NCBI GenBank assembly: GCA_958346935.1 | Contig: CATVTM010000009.1 | Coordinates: forward strand, 1 to 42,307 | Direction of reading: 5' to 3' | DNA length: 42,307 nucleotides | From: an uncultured Collinsella sp. | GTDB lineage: Bacteria; Actinomycetota; Coriobacteriia; Coriobacteriales; Coriobacteriaceae | Shown here: in pieces, positions 18,101-25,105 of the stretch | Layout of the letters: the number at the start of each line of letters is the position of its first letter | Numbering within the stretch: the stretch's first letter is position 1 | Notes under the pieces: generated by a model | The model's input: only the letters and a program-made list of their open reading frames with translations | Told to the model about the DNA's origin: nothing | The model's database searches: none | Position numbers and translations under genes: made by a program

Positions 18101-19497
18101 TGCTCGGTCCAATTGAGGTCAGTTCTTACCTGGAAGAGGGCCTTAATATTGCCGTATGCGGGGTCGTTGTTGTTACCCCAGGTTTTGCCCACCCAATCGT
18201 AGGCGAGCGAGCCGTACAGCTGTGTGGCGATATCCATCGTGAACAGCGGCGTGCAATGGTGGCGAAGGAGCTTGGTGTTTCTTGGATCGGTGCCCGAACC
18301 GGCACTCATACTTTTGTACTGATTCCACTTCCCCTCCATTTCGTCGAGGTAGCGGTTTGCCTGCTTGGCGCCCGACTCGCGCGGTGACTTCTTCCAGTAC
18401 TCCGGATCCGGATTGCCCGAATCGTTCATATAGCTGGCTGGTTTGTATCCTCCGCCAAACAGCACGTATCCAGCAAACGAGAAATCGAAGAGGATCGGAA
18501 ATGTGGGTATCCAGCACGTGAACTTATTGCCGCCGATGCCGGGAAACGCCGCGGGGAAATCAAACGGAGTGACCTCTTGGTCCATGGTGGTGGGGACGAT
18601 AGTGGTCGAGCCCGATTCCGCCTTTGCGGCCGGCGCGGTGACAACGGCCATGGGGGATGAGAGCGTGTAGGTTTTGCCCTGATAGTCGAGGACAAAGCGC
18701 AGCTTGCACCCTTCCTCCAGAAGGCCCGATGCCGCGTCGAGAAACTTGTCTTCGAGTGTGAACGTCGCCAGATTATCCGCGCCTGATGCGCTGGCCTTGA
18801 TCTGGCCGATCTGCGTGACGGTTTCGGGCGAGCTACCCGTGGCGGGCATTACCTTGTTGATGTGCAGCGTTGCCTGTCCACCCTGTGGCAGATGTGCCTG
18901 TACAATAAAGGCATGCGTGTCGGGTTGGTCGTTTGCTGCTTCGTCCGCTGGCATTGCCATAAACGTGGCGTCGGCGTACTGGATGTCCCATTCGTCGAAC
19001 GTGAGCTGGCGGAAGTACGGCTCGCCGTCGGAAAGCGGACGTGTGGGTGCGGTTATGGCGGTGCCGCCCTGGATACGCGCAAGGGGAATCTCGACATCAC
19101 GGTAGCCCGCCATGCTAATGGAGATGCCGCCGTTAAAGTCGTACGCGTCAAGGAGCGTTGCCTCGTCCACGTAGCCTTCCGAAAGAGGGGCGACCTCAAA
19201 GATGGCCGTGCCTTCGTCATCGGTCGTGGCGGTTAGCTGCTTGCCTACGGCATAGCGCGATGTGAGCGTGACCTGGGCACCTGCGATGGGCGTATTCTTG
19301 TTGGCGACGTCGACCACGACCACACCAAACATGGTGCGCGAGAGAACGAGCACCTTGAAGGGGTCTTCTTCGTCGGCATAGGCCGCGGTGGGCGCGAACG
19401 GCAGCAGGAAGGCATTTTCGCTTCCCGGCACGCGAGGCAACATAATGCTCGCCAGCGAGGACGCTCCAGCAACAAGTAACGAACGGCGATCAAGCAT
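15130..19497 (-). CDS. Very large sortase-anchored surface protein, LADTG
   Basis: This is a 1455-residue predicted cell-wall protein. The start at 19497 follows GGGAG and gives MLDRRSLLVAGASSLASI, a signal with twin arginines in a Tat-like context, cleaved near AAYA-DEE. The 32 upstream in-frame codons are less signal-like. Residues about 50-150 look like a carboxypeptidase-regulatory/Ig-type domain (TPIAGAQVTLTSR, TATTDDEGTAIFEV). The middle has many aromatic and beta-rich segments, including possible beta-propeller-like strands at about 700-1200, with no family I can name. A Gly/Ser-rich linker precedes LADTGDVNAP (residue 1407), an Ala-rich membrane span and RR. The tail beyond RR is longer than usual and acidic. 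A cytoplasmic origin is excluded by these signals. It lies 156 bp downstream of the LuxR-type regulator on the same strand, a candidate controller. Confidence 0.85.
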   Translation of the reverse strand: MLDRRSLLVAGASSLASIMLPRVPGSENAFLLPFAPTAAYADEEDPFKVLVLSRTMFGVVVVDVANKNTPIAGAQVTLTSRYAVGKQLTATTDDEGTAIFEVAPLSEGYVDEATLLDAYDFNGGISISMAGYRDVEIPLARIQGGTAITAPTRPLSDGEPYFRQLTFDEWDIQYADATFMAMPADEAANDQPDTHAFIVQAHLPQGGQATLHINKVMPATGSSPETVTQIGQIKASASGADNLATFTLEDKFLDAASGLLEEGCKLRFVLDYQGKTYTLSSPMAVVTAPAAKAESGSTTIVPTTMDQEVTPFDFPAAFPGIGGNKFTCWIPTFPILFDFSFAGYVLFGGGYKPASYMNDSGNPDPEYWKKSPRESGAKQANRYLDEMEGKWNQYKSMSAGSGTDPRNTKLLRHHCTPLFTMDIATQLYGSLAYDWVGKTWGNNNDPAYGNIKALFQVRTDLNWTEQFTLGPVPFFLNVNPWVLAKLALAVGAHTHGSGAAFFKNISLDYSNTSGSFTIQIGLAVTFGAGVAGVASSAVRGAASLTLFIGYEKADGHQLPRLRVGADVDVDVILQFVMFKWTTKAWSGSWPTLIDSWNMSVNNGDQYVLQRSELALGGNTPYTLDACFGTPGNAEAGGVPQFIASATIVTNAELLARAEVKATAVNAAPVVRDWDQAVTRIELEADSESDDTGQIEHFVHALVENDENAAPMYEYTYIGQATNAVADPNANSAGVSEDERGGIKPSSDNVLFTGVLSEAHMKLAMIAGVECLFRIASVRYGDNGRSRLVVHTKANGTWSAPTPVDFPLGFGENDVERDGIYDYDFDVVEYTDGRGNQDAYVLLVSGERRDGDNTPFDAASTSGILSVVRLHISNDGVRVISHTSWRSISRGRLQEDGYHCLQCPRITVGKTLVDGRLSGAYLHRRGTTAEKALGSEAEVALECFTLWSDDLGDSLTFRQVLRFPQAPSSIELSEPENINGKMVVPVAYETADGCGCASYAVIGQSIAGWGVMPPDATVPHAVPWPQHSGFLATVNEQLQHITWTRGASAFATQPVGAAGCGPASFSVSNNGRCVLYVENTDGKVGQTYDEEGNPVAVMGKHFRIFASTLAGDLFTEPFVMCELDHPVDQITTFLTSGGMLSALATHIVSAEKSEAELHSIEVPLVACATPTGAVATSGAVVPGAAGESFMVTVRNDGNTLLTAGTIDLYREGSSQPFSSASIGFGANARMASIYDPELAEDTSANDMAHVKYALETLGERFATHPLAADNGNAVLAPGCTAQFRMSFAIPESWGDEVGKRVTLYAKARNLVALDPVTLEEIRPGANSALGAVLHELHVPDASCERSEVQVGVCDSADTTGLHDAPMTVDGDGGTSGDGTDEGGGSGGSSSGSGKDHGNNKRSGKAGALADTGDVNAPLTAAAAALAAAGAGLVAYSTRRTALETDTANEANSDKPR

Positions 19498-19652
19498 CTT
19501 GGGCTCCCATCCCGCAAATATCGGTGGAAATAATCCAATTTTGCGAGAAGACGCTTCGTGGCGGTAGTGCCGTTCAAGGGTCAAAATGTCCAAATTGATC
19601 GAGCGAAGCGCCGGGTTCCGGAACGCGTTCGATGCGCTTAGCAGCCCGGTCG

Positions 19653-20657
19653 CTAACGCAACATGTGCGCGACCAGCTCGGCGCGTGTGCCGATGCCAAG
19701 CTTTGCGTATACGCCGGATAGGCGGTTTTTGACGGTGCCCGGCGATACTCCCATATGGCGTGCGATTTCAGCGTTGGTCCATCCGCGGCAGGCGAGCATG
19801 GCCATGGTGAACTCTGTGGTCGTTAAATCGTCGGCAACGTCCTCGCCCGAATCGGGGTTGTGGATGCGCCGCCAGCCGTAGCTGAAGCGGTACGTGATCT
19901 CGATGATGCGTGCGAAGTCGTCGGGGTATTGCGTTTTTAGGCACGCCTCGATGAGCCCCTGTAAAAGGCCGTGGTGCTCGCCGATGAGCTCGATAAGGCC
20001 GTCGGGACGCGCAATGTTCCAAGCAGCTCCGAAATGCGTTCTTGCGGCGTCGACGTCTTTGAGACTCATGCAGGCCATGGAAGCTGCCAGGTGCAGGAAC
20101 AGTTCCGAGATGGGATAGCTTCCCTGTTTCATGATCAGGGCGTTTTCCGCCATGCCCAGACTGCGGCCATATTCGCCGCGCAGGTACAGGGCATGCGCCA
20201 TCACGTAGCTGGCGAACAGGCGCAGGCCTTCGGGCAGATGCGCCGCAAGCGGATAAAACTCTTCGGCGGAATACGGGGAAGGCAAGTGCAGCAGGACGCT
20301 CGCGGCCGAGGCGAACAGGATATGCGTGGCGTGGACGGCGGGTGATTCCTCGTCGGCCGGCGTATCGAGGATGCCAGCAAGGCAACGGCGGGCATCGGCG
20401 ATACGGTTGAGCGACAGACTGGCATATCCGCAGATAAAGCATGAGGAATAGCGCAGTGCGGGGTCGGTGGCGTCAAGATAGGGGCGTGCTGTCTTGGCGG
20501 CGAGTGCGGCCTGTCCGCGAAAGTACAGCGCTTCTGCCGTGGCGATGGCGCGTGAATCGGGGTCGGAAATGCCTGCAACCGCAGCGTCAATCTGCCCCGG
20601 CACAAAGGCGGTGCACATCAACGGCATGGGAACGCATGGGTAGCCATCGCAGTCCAT
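19653..20657 (-). CDS. LuxR-type transcriptional regulator with TPR-like sensor part
   Basis: This is a 334-residue regulator. The last 65 residues are a LuxR/GerE helix-turn-helix: LTTTEFTMAMLACRGWTNAE, IARHMGVSPGTVKNRLSGVY, AKLGIGTRAEL. The first 260 residues are helical and Ala/Leu-rich with repeated Y-R-G or A-L-Y-L-R-G pairs (EALYFRGQAALAAK, AHALYLRGEYGRSLGMAENA), like the TPR-type sensor half of Coriobacterial LuxR proteins; a ligand is not apparent. No receiver domain is seen, so it is not a two-component regulator. The start at 20657 follows GGGAG at 8 bp. In Coriobacteria such regulators often control adjacent surface-protein genes; the large surface protein follows directly. Confidence 0.85.
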   Translation of the reverse strand: MDCDGYPCVPMPLMCTAFVPGQIDAAVAGISDPDSRAIATAEALYFRGQAALAAKTARPYLDATDPALRYSSCFICGYASLSLNRIADARRCLAGILDTPADEESPAVHATHILFASAASVLLHLPSPYSAEEFYPLAAHLPEGLRLFASYVMAHALYLRGEYGRSLGMAENALIMKQGSYPISELFLHLAASMACMSLKDVDAARTHFGAAWNIARPDGLIELIGEHHGLLQGLIEACLKTQYPDDFARIIEITYRFSYGWRRIHNPDSGEDVADDLTTTEFTMAMLACRGWTNAEIARHMGVSPGTVKNRLSGVYAKLGIGTRAELVAHMLR

Positions 20658-20905
20658 CTTCCATCTCCCAACAGCTGGCAACACTAGCAGCAATTGTACT
20701 CTTGTTGCTCGGGACTGGAATTTGTGGGTATCGCCTACGATTGTGCCGAACGTATAAAGGGAGGTCCCCGGTATCTGCCGCGTGTGCTACGACCTCACGC
20801 CTAAGCCTGTCGGCACGGTCGAGTGGGAGTAAACTTCTACTCTTTTGGGCGAATTGCATTGACGGAGAGGGGTCCCGCGCAAACGTGTGCGGGACCCCTT
20901 TCGTT
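20658..20905. other. Intergenic region with plus-strand hairpin
   Basis: The LuxR gene promoter must lie here on the minus strand. On the plus strand there is TATAAA at 20753-20758, GGGAGG just after it, a 16-codon frame from GTG 20782 to TAA 20832 (CYDLTPKPVGTVEWE), and a strong hairpin GGGGTCCCGC/GCGGGACCCC (20869-20898) followed by TTTCGTTTT. The T-run faces the plus strand, yet no plus-strand gene is known here; a short transcript is possible. Confidence 0.4.
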
Positions 20906-20907
20906 TT
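20869..20907 (+). terminator. Strong hairpin, T-run on plus strand
   Basis: GGGGTCCCGC (20869-20878) pairs with GCGGGACCCC (20889-20898), followed by TTTCGTTTT. It also sits just beyond the stop of the minus-strand kinase gene and could end that transcript, though the minus side lacks a good T-run. Confidence 0.6.
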
Positions 20908-22057
20908 ACTGTTCGGTTAATGCTGCGGATCGTTTTGGAAGGCTTGCGAGCATAGTGGTCCCGTCCTCGGAACTTTCTTCGACCTCTACGGCGCCACCGT
21001 GAAGCGCTGCAATCTCCCAAACGAGCGCTAGCCCGAGTCCTGCGCCGCCGTATGCCCTGCTGCGGGATTTATCCAGGCGAAAGAACGGCTGGAAGATGCT
21101 CTCTCGGTACTGCTTGGGTATTCCCGGGCCCTGGTCCTCGACTCGCAGGAACACGTGGCTGTCGTTGTCGCAGATGGAGACGTTGACAGTCGAGCCGGGG
21201 CGGCTGTAATGGATGGCATTTTCGACCAGGTTAAACACCAGCCGATAGAGGAGCGTGTCGCTCCCGATTACTAAAGCGTCTCCAGCACAATTGAGGGCTA
21301 TGCCCTTATTTTCGGCAAGTGGCGCAAGGTCGGTGAGGACCTCTTCGGACAAGGGACCAAGTTCCACATCGTCCTCGCAAGGAACGCTGCGCAGCTCACT
21401 CATCTCGAGCAACACCTTGGTCATCCGCGACATGCGCTCGGTTTGTTCTTGTAGCAGGCCGAGCAGCTCGGCTGTTTCGGGTTGCAAACCGGAGTGTTCG
21501 GAGATGAATAGTTCAATCTGTGCTTGCATAAGGGCGAGCGGGGTGCGCAGCTCGTGTGCGGCGTTGCCGGTAAACTGACGCTGTGCAGAGAACCCTTCGC
21601 CAAGACGAGCGATCATGTCGTTGAAAGAGGCGCTGCATCGTTGTAGCTCGGTGGGCACATCTTCATTGAGTCTGATTTCGCTTAGGTTGTCAGGTTGCAC
21701 ACGCTCAACCTGAGCTGCAAAAGCCCGTAGCGGTTTGAGTGCACGGCCGCTCACAAAGTATGCCAGCGCGCCGCCAAGGAGTGTGACTCCAGCCGTGATG
21801 TACCAGGCTGTCGTGCCAAAAGACTCCTGTGCGTCGTTTACGACGATCGTGACCTTGTCATCGAGGGCTGCTTTCGCTGGGTCGAACGCCTGGAGCGAAT
21901 CTTCGCCGGTTGCGTTAAAGGCCGAGATGTCGCTGCCGATGGCATCCATGTAGCGCATGCCCGTATAGCCGACCAGGCAGTTCGTCAGCACGCATGCCGC
22001 ACACGTGAGCAGTGCCGTCATAATCGTTATGCGCCATTGCAGCGAAAGCCCTTTCAT
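20906..22057 (-). CDS. Sensor histidine kinase
   Basis: This is a membrane-bound sensor kinase of 383 residues. Seen: TM1 (about 9-30), a short extracellular loop of about 50 residues, TM2 (about 83-103), a HAMP-like linker, then HisKA with GNAAHELRTPLALM (His168 is the phospho-acceptor) and the HATPase domain with NLVENAIHYS, VEDQGPGIP and GGAGLGLALVWEIAALHGG. It belongs to the EnvZ/OmpR-type class. The gene overlaps the response regulator by 4 bp (ATGA), so the two are translationally coupled. The extracellular sensor loop is small and has no recognised fold. Confidence 0.95.
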   Translation of the reverse strand: MKGLSLQWRITIMTALLTCAACVLTNCLVGYTGMRYMDAIGSDISAFNATGEDSLQAFDPAKAALDDKVTIVVNDAQESFGTTAWYITAGVTLLGGALAYFVSGRALKPLRAFAAQVERVQPDNLSEIRLNEDVPTELQRCSASFNDMIARLGEGFSAQRQFTGNAAHELRTPLALMQAQIELFISEHSGLQPETAELLGLLQEQTERMSRMTKVLLEMSELRSVPCEDDVELGPLSEEVLTDLAPLAENKGIALNCAGDALVIGSDTLLYRLVFNLVENAIHYSRPGSTVNVSICDNDSHVFLRVEDQGPGIPKQYRESIFQPFFRLDKSRSRAYGGAGLGLALVWEIAALHGGAVEVEESSEDGTTMLASLPKRSAALTEQ

Positions 22058-22728
22058 TCTCCATCCTCCATAACGTAGCCCTCTCCAATCCGATTGCGAA
22101 TCGGGTCGTATCCCAAAGCGCCGCGCAACTTTTTTCGGAGCGACGAGATGTGAACGCGGGTTGCGTTGCTAAAGCTGTTCACGGTGCTATCCCAAACGTG
22201 CTCTATAAGCTCCTCTTGGCTTACCGGTCGCCCCTGATTAAGCATCAGGTATTCCAAGATTCCCGTTTCCTTGCGTGTAAGAGATAGAGCCTCACTGTCC
22301 ACGGAAGCGATGCGCGCCTTGGTGTCAAAGTTGAGCTTTCCGCAGGTTAATACTATGTCGCTTTGTGCGAAGCGCCTGAGGGTAAGGCTGCGGATCCTTG
22401 CCGCAAGTTCGTCCAGATGAAACGGCTTGGTAAGGTAATCGTTGGCGCCGGCATCGAGTCCGGCAACTTTATCGGATACTTCGCCACGTGCGGACAGAAT
22501 CAGTACCTTGGTCTCGCAGTCGGTTTTCCTAAGTTCCCTGAGCACGGTCATGCCGTCGATACGGGGGAGATTGAGGTCGAGCACCACGAGGTCAAAGACT
22601 TCGACGCCCAGCAGGTCGAGCGCCTCCTGTCCATCGTGACAGCAGTCGACGCTGTACGCCAAGTTTCGCAAGCTGCGCGCGATTGCATCGCACAGTGCTC
22701 GCTCGTCTTCGACGATCAAAATACGCAT
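22054..22728 (-). CDS. OmpR-family response regulator
   Basis: This is a 224-residue response regulator. The receiver domain (1-115) has the acidic pocket VEDE, phospho-acceptor Asp51 (VVLDLNLPRIDG), Ser79 and Lys101 (YLTKPF). The winged-helix output domain (130-224) has LTRKETGILEYLMLN and SNATRVHISSLRKKL. The ATG at 22728 follows AAGGAGACTGTT; an earlier in-frame ATG would add six residues but lacks a ribosome site. It is divergent from the small CXXC protein operon, whose promoter region contains an 8-bp inverted repeat, so that operon is a probable target along with its own operon. Confidence 0.95.
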   Translation of the reverse strand: MRILIVEDERALCDAIARSLRNLAYSVDCCHDGQEALDLLGVEVFDLVVLDLNLPRIDGMTVLRELRKTDCETKVLILSARGEVSDKVAGLDAGANDYLTKPFHLDELAARIRSLTLRRFAQSDIVLTCGKLNFDTKARIASVDSEALSLTRKETGILEYLMLNQGRPVSQEELIEHVWDSTVNSFSNATRVHISSLRKKLRGALGYDPIRNRIGEGYVMEDGE

Positions 22729-22747
22729 AACAGTCTCCTTGCACATT

Positions 22748-22786
22748 CCATATCGCGCTTAACACGGATTTTATAGCCGATATGGT
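22748..22786. promoter_or_regulatory. Divergent promoter with CCATATCG inverted repeat
   Basis: CCATATCG (22748-22755) and CGATATGG (22778-22785) form a perfect 8-bp inverted repeat with a 22-bp spacer. On the plus strand TTAACA (22759-22764) and TATGGT (22781-22786) are 16 bp apart and form a plausible promoter; the right arm overlaps its -10. The repeat sits midway between the regulator and the redox operon. Confidence 0.5.
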
Positions 22787-22815
22787 CCAATGGTCGCGTA
22801 ACGAAAGGAGTGGTC

Positions 22816-22965
22816 GTGTTGTTCAAAGCGGTAAAACCCGTGGTGCAGGTCGCTTTGTTGATCGTCGGAATTACCATGGTGTGCTTTGGCGTTATGCGTG
22901 GCGAGGCGGATGCCGTGCTGGCCAAAGCGATTAGGCTGTGCTTGGAGTGTATCGGAATTGGATAA
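22816..22965 (+). CDS. CD1871A-like small CXXC membrane protein
   Basis: This is a 49-residue protein with one N-terminal membrane span (VVQVALLIVGITMVCFG) and the tail MRGEADAVLAKAIRLCLECIGIG, a close match to the CD1871A-type CXXC-motif small proteins of Clostridia. The conserved Cys-Leu-Glu-Cys may bind iron or take part in thiol-disulfide exchange; the role is not known. It starts at GTG 22816 after AAAGGAG (22804-22810). Its TAA overlaps the TTG start of the polyferredoxin gene (TTGGATAA), which implies translational coupling. It is the first gene of the redox operon. Confidence 0.85.
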   Translation: MLFKAVKPVVQVALLIVGITMVCFGVMRGEADAVLAKAIRLCLECIGIG

Positions 22966-23860
22966 AAGAGAAAACACTGCGTCGCATGTTTTGGCCCGAT
23001 TTCGCGGATTCATTCAGGCGGCGGCGACGCTGGTCACCAATATTCACCTGCCAAACTTTGCCAAAGGCGGCATCTATCAGGGCGCGGGAAAAACAGTCTG
23101 CGTACCTGGGCTTAATTGCTATTCGTGCCCCGCGGCATCAGGTGCGTGTCCCATTGGGTCGTTCCAGTCGGTGGTAGGTTCATCCAAGTTCAACTTCTCC
23201 TACTACGTCACCGGTACGCTCATTTTGCTTGGCGTGCTGCTGGGACGCTTTGTATGCGGGTTTTTGTGCCCGTTTGGCTGGCTGCAGGAACTTCTACACA
23301 AGATTCCCGGCAAAAAGCTATCAACGAAAAAGCTCAAGCCGCTCACGTACATCAAGTATGCCGTGCTGCTGTTTGCCGTGGTGCTGCTGCCCGTCTTGGT
23401 GGTCAACGATGTGGGCATGGGCGACCCGTTCTTTTGCAAGTACATCTGCCCGCAGGGCGTGCTCGAGGGTGCGATTCCGCTGTCCATCATGAATACGGGA
23501 ATCCGCTCCGCGCTGGGAAAGCTCTTTACCTGGAAGCTCGCGATTCTCATTGCGGTTGCGGTGCTGAGCGTGTTGTTCTACCGCCCCTTCTGCAAATGGA
23601 TTTGTCCACTCGGCGCATTCTATGCGCTCATGAATAGGGTGTCCCTGCTGGGGATTCAGGTTGACGCGTGCAAATGCGTCTCGTGCGGCAAGTGCTCAAA
23701 GGTTTGTCAGATGGACGTTGATGTGGTCCGCGCGCCCAATCATGCCGAATGCATCCGGTGCGGAAAGTGCATCGGGGCCTGTCCTGTCGATGCCATCAGC
23801 TATCGCTATGGCCTGGATGTGTCGGCGGAAAAGCTTCCCTTGACCGCCGATAAAAAGTAA
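22958..23860 (+). CDS. NapH-like membrane 4Fe-4S protein (polyferredoxin)
   Basis: This is an integral membrane electron carrier of about 300 residues. Seen in order: an N-terminal loop with CVPGLNCYSCPAASGACPIG, several membrane spans, and two repeats of the NapH/CcoG/NosR-type motif (CGFLCPFGWLQE, CKYICPQGVLEG and CKWICPLGAFYAL). The C-terminal cytoplasmic part carries two 4Fe-4S motifs: CVSCGKCSKVC and CIRCGKCIGACPVDAI. It probably moves electrons from the cytoplasm to an extracytoplasmic thiol acceptor; the neighbour TlpA-like lipoprotein fits. The start is inferred as TTG 22958, where GGAG lies about 10 bp upstream and overlaps the preceding stop; later starts are possible. Confidence 0.9.
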   Translation: MDKRENTASHVLARFRGFIQAAATLVTNIHLPNFAKGGIYQGAGKTVCVPGLNCYSCPAASGACPIGSFQSVVGSSKFNFSYYVTGTLILLGVLLGRFVCGFLCPFGWLQELLHKIPGKKLSTKKLKPLTYIKYAVLLFAVVLLPVLVVNDVGMGDPFFCKYICPQGVLEGAIPLSIMNTGIRSALGKLFTWKLAILIAVAVLSVLFYRPFCKWICPLGAFYALMNRVSLLGIQVDACKCVSCGKCSKVCQMDVDVVRAPNHAECIRCGKCIGACPVDAISYRYGLDVSAEKLPLTADKK

Positions 23861-23889
23861 ACAAGCTTCGACAAAACGGAGGAATGACT

Positions 23890-24852
23890 ATGAAGCTTTC
23901 TAAGATTGCGGCCCTGTTTATGGTGCCGGTATTGGCCTTGTGCCTTGTGGCATGTTCGGCGCCCGGTGGCAATGCGAGCGAATCTGCGAGCTCCGATCCT
24001 AAGATCGCAGAGCTCACTGCGCAGAAGCCGGCCAATGCCGACGAGGCCGCCGAGCTGTATGCGAAGCTCATGCAGAAGGAGAACGAGATCTTTTCGAGTG
24101 ATAACGCGCTGTGGGAAAAGGTATTCAATGCGGCAAATAAAGACTCGGCAATGATTGAGGATGGCAGCAATTACGGCGATTTCCTGCTCAAGACCATCGA
24201 CGGCGCCAAGGATGAGTTCACGGCGGATGAGCTTAAGACACTCAAGGCCGGTGCACAGCAGATCAAGGAGATCGAGGATAAGCTCATGGCGCTGGAGAAG
24301 GAGTTTCCCGGATGCGGCAGCACGCCCGGCGAGGGGGAGAGCGTCGATGCCTCGACCGCAGGCATGACCAACGACGAGAGCGGGGAGACGAAGTTCCCCA
24401 GCTTTAAGGGCAAGGACCTGGACGGCAACGATGTAAACAGCGACGAGCTGTTCTCCAAGAACAAGGTCACCGTCATGAACTTCTGGTTTACCACCTGCAA
24501 GCCGTGCGTGGGCGAGCTGGGCGATCTTGAGAAACTGAATCAGGAGCTTGCCGAGAAGGGCGGCCAGGTCGTGGGCGTCAATTCCTTTACGCTCGATGGC
24601 AACAAAGACGAGGTGGCAGACGCCAAGGACGTACTTTCCAAGAAGGGCGTGACGTACAAGAACATCTGGTTCAAGTCGGATAGCGAGGCCGGCAAGTTCA
24701 CCTCCAACTTGTACTCGTTCCCGACCACCTACGTGATCGACCAGAACGGCAACATCGTGGGAGAGCCAATCATGGGCGGCATCAACTCCGCCGAGCAGCG
24801 AGAGGCGCTCAACAAGCTGATCGATCAGGCGCTTGCTAAGAGCGAGCAGTAG
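23890..24852 (+). CDS. TlpA-family thioredoxin-like lipoprotein
   Basis: This is a 320-residue secreted lipoprotein. The signal ends in the lipobox LVAC with Cys22 lipidated. Residues about 40-150 are a helical region rich in Glu/Lys, ending with a GCG segment. The thioredoxin/TlpA domain begins near 165 (FPSFKGKDLDGNDV) and has NFWFTTCKPCVGEL with active-site Cys203-Lys-Pro-Cys206 and a cis-proline segment FPTTYVID. It is anchored on the outer membrane face and likely reduces disulfides or receives electrons from the polyferredoxin. The start at 23890 leaves 7 bases after GGAGG; the ATG at 23884 is too close to it. Confidence 0.9.
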   Translation: MKLSKIAALFMVPVLALCLVACSAPGGNASESASSDPKIAELTAQKPANADEAAELYAKLMQKENEIFSSDNALWEKVFNAANKDSAMIEDGSNYGDFLLKTIDGAKDEFTADELKTLKAGAQQIKEIEDKLMALEKEFPGCGSTPGEGESVDASTAGMTNDESGETKFPSFKGKDLDGNDVNSDELFSKNKVTVMNFWFTTCKPCVGELGDLEKLNQELAEKGGQVVGVNSFTLDGNKDEVADAKDVLSKKGVTYKNIWFKSDSEAGKFTSNLYSFPTTYVIDQNGNIVGEPIMGGINSAEQREALNKLIDQALAKSEQ

Positions 24853-24932
24853 AAAACGCGTAAAGCATGGCGAGGATCGCGCGCCGCTGTGCGGAGTAGT
24901 CCGCTGCCTTTCAAGATAATCTCCACCATATA

Positions 24933-24959
24933 GAGGTCCCGCTCGGGACCTCTTCTTTT
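24933..24959 (+). terminator. Intrinsic terminator after redox operon
   Basis: GAGGTCCC (24933-24940) pairs with GGGACCTC (24945-24952) around loop GCTC, followed by TTCTTTT. Confidence 0.85.
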
Positions 24960-25105
24960 GGGCGCCGTCCCGTTCGTTTTTTGATGCGGTTCCCTACATT
25001 CCTCACTGGCTCCGGCAAAAAATGGGGATAGAGTAGGACAAACGCGTCGAATACGAACGGCGGGGGAGAGCGGGCAGGGTGCCTGCGCGGGAGAGGTTGC
25101 CGTCC

